Assembly: GCA_018712465.1 (NCBI GenBank)
Contig: DVGY01000082.1
Coordinates: 1 to 11,983 of the forward strand
Length of the DNA stretch: 11,983 nt
Source of the DNA: Candidatus Egerieicola pullicola
Lineage (GTDB): Bacteria > Bacillota > Clostridia > Oscillospirales > Ruminococcaceae
Direction: 5' to 3'
Each line of letters begins with the position of its first letter. Positions within the stretch are counted from its first letter, which is position 1. The notes beneath the pieces are model-generated. The model made no database searches, was not told where the DNA came from, and saw only the letters and a list, made by a program, of their open reading frames with translations. The position numbers and the translations under genes were made by a program. Shown in pieces: positions 1 to 5,579 of this stretch.

Positions 1-128
1 CCGGGTCGCTGCTTTCCAACCAACTGGCTTATAACCCCTGGGTCATGGGAGGCACTGTGGCAGTCAGCGCCCTGGTATTTCCTATCGGCACCTGGTTTTG
101 CCGAAGAAAGGATGGAAAGGGAAAATGA
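1..128 (+). CDS. GerAB-like spore germination permease, C-terminal end (partial)
   Basis: Only the last 41 codons of this gene are present. The frame begins at base 3 and ends at a TGA at 126-128. The peptide has one hydrophobic stretch (roughly WVMGGTVAVSALVFPIGTWF) followed by a basic tail, CRRKDGKGK, which fits the last membrane helix and cytoplasmic end of an endospore germination permease (GerAB family, APC-type transporter fold). The main support is context: the next gene is a clear GerAC-type lipoprotein whose ATG overlaps this stop in an ATGA arrangement, the usual gerAB-gerAC order of germinant-receptor operons. GerAB-type subunits sit in the inner spore membrane and help sense small-molecule germinants. 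The tail itself is too short to be diagnostic, so the name rests on operon position. Confidence 0.7.
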   Translation, partial: GSLLSNQLAYNPWVMGGTVAVSALVFPIGTWFCRRKDGKGK

Positions 129-1324
129 AACGATTTGGAAAACGTCTGTTGGCTCTGCTGACCATTCTTCCGTTGCTACTGCTCACCGGCTGCATCCAGG
201 GAGTGCAGACCAGCGAATTGGCTTTGGTGGAGGCGGTGGGAATTGACCGCACATCAGACGGCCAGCTTCAGCTTACCCTGCAAATTTTTGCTCCCCGGGG
301 CAGCGGTTCTGCCACTGCCATTGACAGCTCCAAAAACAATTCCGCTATTCTCACCGCCACCGGAAACACCCTTAGTGAAGCGGTGGAAACTGCCAACCGA
401 ATGCAGGGGAAAACCATGTTTTTGGGTCATAACCGGGTGATTGTGCTGGGGCAAAGTCTGGTCACCGAGAGCATCCAGCCCATTCTGTCCTTCTTTGACC
501 GCAGTGAAAATACCCGTCAAAACGCCCGGGTGCTGGTCAGTGCTGTTTCCGCTCAAGAAATTGTCTCTACCGGGTTGCAGCAAGGTATCCTCAGCGCAGA
601 ATCACTGGAAGCAATGATTCGCCAGGGAGAAGAAAGCGACAGCGCCATTGAGTGCAACTATTTTGCCTTGTCTATGAAGCTGGACGACACTGAGGGCAGT
701 GCGTTGATCCCGGTAATCCGTCCTTTGTCGCAGGAAGAAACAGAATCCGCTGAGCAGGAAAACTCCTCCTCTGGGGAGGAAGGGGTGAGTATGGCGGTGC
801 TCAGCCAGTTTCAACTGGAAGGCACTGCCCTGATTCAGGACTACACCTTGACTACCGTTTTGTCTCAAGAAATTACCCAGGGGCTTTGTTTTTTGTTGGA
901 GGAAAGCGATAGTCCGGTGCTGGTGCTCCAGCATGAAGATACGACCCTTTCCGCCCGGCTTCATCAGGCTTCTTCCTCCTGGTCGGTGAGTGAAACTCAG
1001 GCCCATCTTTCCATTCAGGCAAAGGCTTCCATTGACGAGCTGCTGCAGCCTGGTCAGCGGGAATCAGAAAATGATTTTTCCCAAATGGAGCAGCAGGCCA
1101 GTGATGAAATCGCCTCTCTTTGCCAGAAAGCTTATCAGGCCGTAGCGCAGTATCAGGCAAATGTGTTGGAGCTGATTGATAAGCTGAAGTGGAGCGATGG
1201 GGAAACCTGGGAGACAGCCTCCACTCAGCCGGAAGAATTTTTGGCTTCTCTGCCCTTTACGGTGGACGTCACCGTAACCTTTGACCGTACCGGCTTGGAA
1301 ACCAACCAAAAAGTAAATGGATAA
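125..1324 (+). CDS. Ger(x)C family spore germination lipoprotein
   Basis: This is the GerAC-type subunit of a germinant receptor, a lipoprotein held on the outer face of the inner spore membrane. I place the start at the ATG at 125, giving 399 residues, normal for the family. It overlaps the upstream stop (ATGA) and follows an AAAGG ribosome site; a TTG at 98 in the same frame would put extra charged residues before the signal peptide. The signal peptide is KRFGKR plus a leucine-rich core, with the lipobox LTGC giving lipidation at C23. The opening of the mature part (SELALVEAVGIDRTSDGQLQLTLQIFAP) and the C-terminal region (FLASLPFTVDVTVTFDRTG) match the GerAC pattern. An acidic, serine-rich linker (near EETESAEQENSSSGEEG) separates the two halves. 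Which germinant is sensed cannot be read from sequence. Confidence 0.92.
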   Translation: MKRFGKRLLALLTILPLLLLTGCIQGVQTSELALVEAVGIDRTSDGQLQLTLQIFAPRGSGSATAIDSSKNNSAILTATGNTLSEAVETANRMQGKTMFLGHNRVIVLGQSLVTESIQPILSFFDRSENTRQNARVLVSAVSAQEIVSTGLQQGILSAESLEAMIRQGEESDSAIECNYFALSMKLDDTEGSALIPVIRPLSQEETESAEQENSSSGEEGVSMAVLSQFQLEGTALIQDYTLTTVLSQEITQGLCFLLEESDSPVLVLQHEDTTLSARLHQASSSWSVSETQAHLSIQAKASIDELLQPGQRESENDFSQMEQQASDEIASLCQKAYQAVAQYQANVLELIDKLKWSDGETWETASTQPEEFLASLPFTVDVTVTFDRTGLETNQKVNG

Positions 1325-1333
1325 CAAAGAAAC

Positions 1334-1377
1334 ACGCCGTCCGCAGCTGCTTTTCCAGCACGGACGGCGTTGTTTTA
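1334..1377 (+). terminator. Intrinsic terminator after the ger operon, possibly bidirectional
   Basis: A perfect 10-bp stem (ACGCCGTCCG at 1334-1343 with CGGACGGCGT at 1361-1370) has a loop that can itself pair GCTG (1346-1349) with CAGC (1356-1359). It is followed by TGTTTT. It starts ten bases after the GerAC stop. Read on the minus strand the stem is followed by GTTTCTTTG, so it may also end the convergent cupin-CMD transcript, whose stop is at 1395. Confidence 0.88.
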
Positions 1378-1394
1378 TGGCATTGGAAGAGGGA

Positions 1395-2084
1395 TCAGCC
1401 TTCCGCCGCTTTGTTGATACAGTTGATTGCATTGAGGCTTCTGGGATAGCCGATGTAGGGCAGGCACTGGGATACGACCCGGATCAAAAAGTCCTTGTCG
1501 TTGCCCAAATTCAGATTCCCTTTCGCGTGACTGGTCAGCTGAGGTTCGCAGCCACCCTGGGCAGCCAAAAAGCAGAAGGTAATCAGCTCCCGCTGTTTCA
1601 GGTCCAAACCGGTGCGGGTGTAGTAGTCCCCGAAGCAGTTGTCGGCCAGCCAGTAGTTGATGTGGCTTTGCTTCCAGGCTTCCAGCATTTGGCCGCCGAA
1701 GATCTCCGCTTGGGTCTGATACCCCTTTTCCAGCCGGTTTTCCATGGTGGTGGTAGCCTGTCCCTCCAAGGGCAGGGTCACTCCACGCTGGGTGAGCACT
1801 TGATTGGTGATGTCCAAAAAGGGAAGGGCCCGGCCCATTCCCAGGTAATCCACCGCCTGGTACACCACTTCCTTGGCCATTACTGGGGTAATTCCTGCAT
1901 CCAGGGCTTGCCCCAGTTCCCAGGCAAATAATTCTTTGCCTTGACAGCCCATCAGAGTGGCTAAAATAGCCAGATGGCGGGTGACTTCATCCAGCTGCTG
2001 GCCTTCTTGGTTCACGACTTCCTCAAAGGCAAAGTGTTCCATCCGTTGAGAAAATTCCGGATCGGTTTCACGATAGTTCATCAT
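1395..2084 (-). CDS. Carboxymuconolactone decarboxylase (CMD) family protein, two-domain
   Basis: A 229-residue protein with two CMD/AhpD-like helical repeats, roughly residues 20-95 and 130-225. The second repeat has the run GGCEPQLTSHAKGNLNLGN followed by CLPYIGYPRSLNAIN, a pattern I associate with double-CMD proteins found beside cupins in Clostridia. There is no CxxC as in the peroxidase AhpD; the candidate functional residues are C179 and H186 in repeat two. The start is chosen at 2084 because GGAGGAA (2091-2097) lies 7 bases upstream. A TTG at 2117 in frame has no ribosome site and would put that GGAGG inside the gene. An adjacent ATG at 2081 is equally possible. The gene lies 39 bases after the cupin stop, with no terminator between them, so the two form an operon. 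Substrate unknown; a redox or aromatic/xenobiotic role is only a guess. Confidence 0.85.
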   Translation of the reverse strand: MMNYRETDPEFSQRMEHFAFEEVVNQEGQQLDEVTRHLAILATLMGCQGKELFAWELGQALDAGITPVMAKEVVYQAVDYLGMGRALPFLDITNQVLTQRGVTLPLEGQATTTMENRLEKGYQTQAEIFGGQMLEAWKQSHINYWLADNCFGDYYTRTGLDLKQRELITFCFLAAQGGCEPQLTSHAKGNLNLGNDKDFLIRVVSQCLPYIGYPRSLNAINCINKAAEG

Positions 2085-2123
2085 GCTGCATTCCTCCAAA
2101 TTCAATCTTGTTTCCAAAGGAGA

Positions 2124-2561
2124 TTACTTTAATTTGGAATAGCTTGCGTCGTCCACCGCTTCCAGCCATTCATTGGAGGTTTCGGTGCCGGGGACTTCCA
2201 GAGCAATGTGGGAAAACCAACTGTCCGCCTTAGCGCCGTGCCAATGCTTCACTTCCGGCGGGATAACGATGACGGCGCCCGGTTCCAGGCTCACCGCTTC
2301 CTTGCCTTCTTCTTGGTACCAGCCGCTGCCGGCGGTGCAGATCAAAATTTGTCCTCCTCCGGTTTTGGCGTGGTGAATGTGCCAGTTGTTCCGGCAGCCC
2401 GGCTCAAAGGTGACATTGGCTAAAAATACCGGGCATTCTCCGGCCTTGGTCAAGGGGTTCAAATAGGAAGTACCGATAAAATATTGGGCGAAGCCGGTGT
2501 TTTCCTGGCCCAGTCCAAATACATTCTGTTGGTCAAAGGTAGCTTTGTCTTGGATTTTCAT
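2124..2561 (-). CDS. Small single-domain cupin protein
   Basis: A 145-residue single-domain cupin (conserved beta-barrel). Motif 1 is seen as G55...H61-I-H63-H64...Q71...G78, and motif 2 as G95...P101-P-E-V-K-H106-W-H108. H61, H63, Q71 and H106 are the likely metal ligands; Q in place of the classic E is common in this subgroup. The start is supported by GGAGGA seven bases upstream. The gene is first in an operon with the CMD-family protein. Such cupin/CMD pairs are widespread in Clostridia and are often annotated only by fold. Function here is unknown: metal-dependent isomerase, decarboxylase or dioxygenase-like chemistry are all possible. It probably acts in the cytoplasm, as there is no signal peptide. 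Confidence 0.88.
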   Translation of the reverse strand: MKIQDKATFDQQNVFGLGQENTGFAQYFIGTSYLNPLTKAGECPVFLANVTFEPGCRNNWHIHHAKTGGGQILICTAGSGWYQEEGKEAVSLEPGAVIVIPPEVKHWHGAKADSWFSHIALEVPGTETSNEWLEAVDDASYSKLK

Positions 2562-2607
2562 AGCAAATTCCTCCTTGATGGGTTGATCCGATTATTTCTT
2601 TGTTCTT

Positions 2608-2636
2608 ATTCTAATCCTTTTCATGGGATCTGTCTA
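2608..2636 (-). promoter_or_regulatory. Sigma-A-type promoter of the cupin-CMD operon
   Basis: Read on the minus strand there is TAGACA (2631-2636), a 17-base spacer, and TAGAAT (2608-2613). The start of transcription would fall near 2601, about 40 bases before the cupin ATG. The thioredoxin gene upstream has its own terminator, so this operon needs a promoter here. The -35 element lies in the middle of a 27-bp inverted repeat described separately. Confidence 0.62.
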
Positions 2637-2649
2637 ATGCTTATCCCAT
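2623..2649. promoter_or_regulatory. Candidate operator over the -35 of the cupin-CMD promoter
   Basis: ATGGGAT (2623-2629) and ATCCCAT (2643-2649) form perfect 7-base arms around a 13-base centre that contains the -35 hexamer. The centre plus one base, CTGTCTAATGCTTA on the plus strand, recurs with one change at the merR promoter (5569-5582). An inverted repeat of this size and position is typical of a transcription-factor site. The LysR or MerR regulator of this window is the obvious candidate, but binding is inferred. Confidence 0.55.
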
Positions 2650-2703
2650 ATCACGTTTCATGCCTGAACTGTATTTTAACAGGGGTTACTTTCATTTTGG
2701 CGC

Positions 2704-2734
2704 AAAAAAAGACAGCGATCCGAAAACCGCTGTC
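2704..2734 (-). terminator. Intrinsic terminator of the thioredoxin gene
   Basis: On the minus strand GACAGCG pairs with CGCTGTC (2728-2734 and 2711-2717) around a 10-base loop, followed directly by seven T (2704-2710 on the plus strand are A). It starts 12 bases after the thioredoxin stop and separates that gene from the cupin operon. Confidence 0.9.
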
Positions 2735-2745
2735 CAAAAGAAAAC

Positions 2746-3054
2746 TTACTTCATCAGATTTTCCAACTGAGGGATGGTCTGTACTCCAACAGCCTGACGC
2801 ACCAGCTTGCCTCCTTGCACCACGCAGAGGGTGGGGATGCTTTCAATGCCGAAGGCGGAAGCCAGTTCCCGCTGCTCGTCCACATTGACCTTGCCCACTG
2901 CTACTTCCGGATGGAGCTGTGCAAACTGCTCCAGAATGGGGCTCATCATCCGGCAGGGACCGCACCAAGAAGCCCAAAAGTCCAACAATACCGGACCAGC
3001 CTGATTTTTTACTTGCGCATCGAAATTATCTTTGGTAATGGTTTGAATTGCCAT
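2746..3054 (-). CDS. Thioredoxin
   Basis: A 102-residue classical thioredoxin, the cytoplasmic dithiol reductant for ribonucleotide reductase, peroxidases and other disulfides. The active site WCGPC is at residues 30-34, preceded by VLLDFWAS, and the cis-proline P74 lies in GIESIPTL. D25 is the usual buried aspartate. The length is normal. The start is the ATG at 3054, eight bases after AAAGGAG; a GTG three codons upstream overlaps the ribosome site and is less likely. It has its own promoter and terminator, so it is monocistronic, although it sits next to the cupin-CMD operon on the same strand. No thioredoxin reductase is present in the window. Confidence 0.95.
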   Translation of the reverse strand: MAIQTITKDNFDAQVKNQAGPVLLDFWASWCGPCRMMSPILEQFAQLHPEVAVGKVNVDEQRELASAFGIESIPTLCVVQGGKLVRQAVGVQTIPQLENLMK

Positions 3055-3122
3055 AGAGAACACTCCTTTTCCTAAGTATGCCCCGATGGTTGGTTGCTTT
3101 TCAGGGGCCCTTGTTTTTCTAT

Positions 3123-3151
3123 ACTATACCAAAAAAGTATCAATAAATCAA
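3123..3151 (-). promoter_or_regulatory. Promoter of the thioredoxin gene
   Basis: On the minus strand TTGATT (3146-3151), a 17-base spacer and TATAGT (3123-3128) make a good sigma-A promoter. The 5' leader would be about 60 bases and can form a weak hairpin between GGGGC/GCCCC arms (3104-3108 and 3080-3084). It is divergent from the gntR promoter about 50 bases away. Confidence 0.65.
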
Positions 3152-3200
3152 GACCCAGTTGTGAACAGGGTGTAAATCTCAGAAAATATTGGAAATCCCC

Positions 3201-3229
3201 TTGACAAAACTGTATCAACTGTATATACT
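3201..3229 (+). promoter_or_regulatory. Promoter of the gntR-ABC operon
   Basis: A consensus TTGACA (3201-3206) is followed after 17 bases by TATACT (3224-3229), about 27 bases before the gntR start codon. The -10 element is inside the inverted repeat at 3219-3241. Confidence 0.82.
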
Positions 3230-3241
3230 GTTTATATACAG
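3219..3241. promoter_or_regulatory. Probable GntR autoregulatory operator
   Basis: CTGTATATA (3219-3227) and TATATACAG (3233-3241) are perfect 9-base inverted arms with a 5-base centre. They cover the -10 and the likely transcription start of the gntR operon. A further half-site-like CTGTAT lies at 3210-3215. Binding of a dimeric GntR/YtrA repressor here would block its own transcription, the usual logic for this family. Confidence 0.72.
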
Positions 3242-3255
3242 AAAGGAGTAATGGA

Positions 3256-3630
3256 ATGACCATTTTGCTGGATAACCAAAGTGGGGAACCTATCTACCGG
3301 CAGATCGCGCAGCAGATCAAAGCCCAGATCCTGTCCGGCGTCCTGGTTCCTGACACCCCTTTGCCTTCCATCCGGAATCTGGCTAAGGATTTGCGGATCA
3401 GCGTCATTACCACCAAGCGGGCTTATGACGAACTGGAACAGCAAGGTTTTGTGTATACATTAGCTGGGAAGGGCTGCTTTGTGGCCCCATTGAATCTGGA
3501 ACTGCTCCGAGAGGAACACCTAAAACAGATCGAATCCCATCTTCAGGAAGCAGTTCGGTTGGCGGAGACTTGTGGGCTTTCCCAAGAAGAATTGCTGGAA
3601 ATGCTGCGGCTTTTATTGCAGGAGGAATGA
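3256..3630 (+). CDS. GntR family (YtrA-type) transcriptional regulator
   Basis: A 124-residue regulator with an N-terminal winged helix (about residues 10-78: EPIYRQIAQQIKAQILSG, LPSIRNLAKDLRIS, TTKRAYDELEQQGF, GKGCFV) and only a short helical C-terminal part (80-124). This is the layout of the YtrA subfamily, which lacks a large ligand-binding domain and usually represses a co-transcribed ABC transporter. The ribosome site AGGAG ends seven bases before the ATG. A perfect inverted repeat overlies the promoter just upstream. The ABC ATPase begins 3 bases after the stop. In Bacillus the related YtrA system responds to cell-wall-active antibiotics; whether that inducer applies here is unknown. 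Confidence 0.92.
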   Translation: MTILLDNQSGEPIYRQIAQQIKAQILSGVLVPDTPLPSIRNLAKDLRISVITTKRAYDELEQQGFVYTLAGKGCFVAPLNLELLREEHLKQIESHLQEAVRLAETCGLSQEELLEMLRLLLQEE

Positions 3631-3633
3631 ACG

Positions 3634-4482
3634 ATGAATGCCATCCAACTACATCAGGTTCAAAAGAACTATTCTGATTTTACCCTTGGGCCGCTCACCC
3701 TGTCTTTACCTTCTGGCTGTATTTTGGGACTGGTAGGGGAGAACGGCGCCGGAAAAACTACTACCATTAAATTGCTCCTGAATCTCATCCGCCGGGACGG
3801 CGGGGAAGTACAGGTGCTGGGAAAGGACCCGGTTCAAAGCGGCCCCGCTTTAAAAGAAGAGTTGGGGGTGGTGTTGGATGAGGTGGGTTTTCCGGACTGT
3901 CTGACGCCCGGCCAACTGGAAAAGGTGCTGCGGCATACTTATTCCCGCTGGGATTCCAATCGATACCGCAGTTTGCTGCATCAATTTCGCCTTCCGGAGA
4001 AAAAGCCTTTTTCCGATTTTTCCAAGGGAATGAAGATGAAGCTGGGACTGGCTGCTGCCTTAAGCCATGACCCTAAGCTGTTGATCTTGGACGAAGCCAC
4101 TTCCGGGCTGGATCCGGTGGTTCGGGATGAGGTACTGGAATTGATCTACGACTTCACCCGCCAGGAAAATCATTCTGTTCTCTTTTCCTCCCACATTGTG
4201 GGGGACCTGGAAAAGCTCTGTGACTACGTAGCCTTTCTCCATCAAGGAAAACTGCTGCTCTGGGAGGAGAAGGACCGGCTGTTAGAGGATTACGGCTTGG
4301 TGAACTTGTCTCTTTCCCGGCTAGAGGTATTGCCCAAAGAAACCGTACTGGGCAAGCGGCAAACACCCTATGGGGTGGAAGTGCTGGTAAAAAAGGACCG
4401 CCTTCCCTTGGGATTTACCGCCGCGCCGGTGAGTTTGGAAGAGCTGTTTGTACTGTTAATCAAAGGGAGGGAAACCCGATGA
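3634..4482 (+). CDS. ABC transporter ATP-binding protein (YtrB/BcrA-like)
   Basis: A 282-residue ABC ATPase that should energise the membrane protein encoded next. Visible motifs are Walker A GENGAGKT (35-42), a Q-loop region near residues 75-85 in which the usual Q is not obvious, a degenerate signature FSKGM (129-133) in place of LSGGQ, Walker B LLILDE (149-154), the D-loop SGLD, and the switch histidine H187 in FSSH. FSKGM-type signatures are normal in ABC-2 type drug and antibiotic exporters. About 70 C-terminal residues follow the nucleotide-binding core. The ATG follows GGAGGA by 7 bases, and the stop overlaps the next start as ATGA, so the two subunits are translationally coupled. The likely role is export or cell-envelope stress response; the substrate cannot be told. 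Confidence 0.93.
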   Translation: MNAIQLHQVQKNYSDFTLGPLTLSLPSGCILGLVGENGAGKTTTIKLLLNLIRRDGGEVQVLGKDPVQSGPALKEELGVVLDEVGFPDCLTPGQLEKVLRHTYSRWDSNRYRSLLHQFRLPEKKPFSDFSKGMKMKLGLAAALSHDPKLLILDEATSGLDPVVRDEVLELIYDFTRQENHSVLFSSHIVGDLEKLCDYVAFLHQGKLLLWEEKDRLLEDYGLVNLSLSRLEVLPKETVLGKRQTPYGVEVLVKKDRLPLGFTAAPVSLEELFVLLIKGRETR

Positions 4483-5108
4483 AAGGACTTTTGCTGAAGG
4501 ATTGGTATCTGCTCTGCCGCCATTGCCGGGCTTACTTGGTGATCTTGGTGGTGTTTTTAGGAATTGGATTGTTTTCTAAGGATAGCATCTTCTTTTTGTA
4601 CTATCCGGTACTGATGGCGGGCTCCATTCCGGTATCTCTGCTTTCCTATGACAGCCTCAGCCGCTGGGATCGTTACAGTCGCACCTTTCCTTATTCCGAA
4701 GGGCAGTTGGTGGCAGTCAAGTATTTGATTTCCCTGTTTGCCGTGCTGATTACCGCTTTGGTGACAGTACTAGCCTGCGGCCTGCGAATGGGAATACAGG
4801 GCGGATTGGATGGAATGACGCTGTTGCAGATGAGCTGCGTAATCCTGGCCCTGGGTCTGTTGACCCCCACCTTGATGCTGCCCTGGATCTTTAAGTTCGG
4901 GGCGGAGAAGGGACGAATTGTGTTTTACATTGTGCTGGTGGTGCTGATGGTGATCTGTGGATTCTGTGTGGGCTTTTATCAAAGCATGACATTGGATCTT
5001 CCCGGCAATTTCACCCTCGTGGGCCCTCTGTTTCTAGGCGTTTGCCTGCTGCTGTTTGCCGGATCTTGGAGGTTGTCTACTGCGTTTTCCAAACAACGGG
5101 AATGGTAA
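4479..5108 (+). CDS. ABC-2 type transporter permease
   Basis: A 209-residue membrane protein with about six hydrophobic segments (roughly 17-32, 36-56, 79-101, 114-137, 147-167, 180-197). The N-terminal MKGLLLKDWYLL is a hallmark of the small ABC-2 permeases that pair with YtrB-like ATPases. The stretch SYDSLSRWDRYSRTFPYSEGQLVAVKY between the second and third segments is typical of this group (loop containing W-D-R-Y-x-R-T-x-P). It would form a homodimer or half-transporter in the cytoplasmic membrane with the preceding ATPase. The ATG overlaps the ATPase stop. It is the last gene of the operon and is followed by a strong terminator. Confidence 0.9.
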   Translation: MKGLLLKDWYLLCRHCRAYLVILVVFLGIGLFSKDSIFFLYYPVLMAGSIPVSLLSYDSLSRWDRYSRTFPYSEGQLVAVKYLISLFAVLITALVTVLACGLRMGIQGGLDGMTLLQMSCVILALGLLTPTLMLPWIFKFGAEKGRIVFYIVLVVLMVICGFCVGFYQSMTLDLPGNFTLVGPLFLGVCLLLFAGSWRLSTAFSKQREW

Positions 5109-5114
5109 AAAGAT

Positions 5115-5150
5115 CTGCCGAAGGGTTGAGTTCCTTCGGCAGTTGTTTTT
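5115..5150 (+). terminator. Bidirectional intrinsic terminator between the ABC operon and merR
   Basis: CTGCCGAAGG (5115-5124) and CCTTCGGCAG (5133-5142) form a perfect 10-bp stem with an 8-base loop, followed by TTGTTTTT. On the minus strand the same stem is followed by ATCTTTTT, so it can also end the converging merR transcript (stop at 5174). Confidence 0.92.
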
Positions 5151-5173
5151 GATGGATTCGGCATGTTTTGCTA

Positions 5174-5509
5174 TTATTTTTCCTGCTGCTTTTTCCGCAG
5201 GCTATGGCGCATGCAGTCCAACCGGCAGAGCTGTTCTTCCCGCCGGTGGATTTCATGGAGGGCAGATTTCCGTTTCGCTTCCAGGATTTCCAGGCGCCGG
5301 GACTCAGTGCCTTCCTGTTCCCACAGCAGCAGATATTCCTTGGTTTCCTCTTGGTTAAACCCAAGGTCATGTAGGGCAGTAATCAAGCTTAGCCGCTCCA
5401 AATCCCGGTTATCATATTGGGTTTTGCCCTGCTGCATCCCCCAGGACTCGTACTCCCGGAGTAGCGCTAAGGGGATTTGATACCGCCGGCTGGCTTCCTC
5501 TCTGGTCAT
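5174..5509 (-). CDS. Short MerR family transcriptional regulator
   Basis: A 111-residue MerR-type protein. The N-terminal helix-turn-helix and wing (about 1-60: TREEASRRYQIPLALLREYESWG, YDNRDLERLSLITALHDLGFNQEETKEYL) is followed by one long charged helix (about 60-110) expected to form the antiparallel coiled-coil dimer. There is no separate effector domain. Two cysteines, C95 and C99, lie near the end of the coiled coil. MerR proteins usually twist suboptimal promoters into an active form, but no long-spacer MerR-type promoter was seen nearby. The start is the ATG at 5509, seven bases after GGGAG. The gene follows lysR on the same strand but has its own promoter, and shares its -35 box with the cupin-CMD operon. 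Confidence 0.87.
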   Translation of the reverse strand: MTREEASRRYQIPLALLREYESWGMQQGKTQYDNRDLERLSLITALHDLGFNQEETKEYLLLWEQEGTESRRLEILEAKRKSALHEIHRREEQLCRLDCMRHSLRKKQQEK

Positions 5510-5546
5510 GACACCGCTCCCTTTTCCGCTTCGTTTCGGTACCCTT

Positions 5547-5575
5547 ATTGTACCTGCAAAGGGGGAAGCTGTCTA
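5547..5575 (-). promoter_or_regulatory. Promoter of merR with a shared -35 box
   Basis: On the minus strand TAGACA (5570-5575), 17 bases, TACAAT (5547-5552). The plus-strand sequence CTGTCTAATACTTA (5569-5582) differs by one base from that at the cupin promoter, and in both cases it contains the -35. The element begins exactly at the lysR stop codon (5580-5582). A second inverted repeat, GGTAC-N7-GTACC (5538-5554), covers the -10 and transcription start and may be an autoregulatory site. Confidence 0.6.
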
Positions 5576-5579
5576 ATAC

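Noticed and set aside
98..124. TTG start extending the GerAC-like lipoprotein by nine residues
   Set aside because: The ATG at 125 has a ribosome site, overlaps the previous stop, and gives a normal signal peptide.
1317..1931. 204-codon open frame on the plus strand
   Set aside because: It is antisense to the CMD-family gene, overlaps the ger terminator, and its translation has no recognisable domain.
2085..2117. TTG start extending the CMD-family protein by 11 residues
   Set aside because: GGAGGAA lies inside the extension, correctly spaced for the ATG at 2084; there is no ribosome site before 2117.
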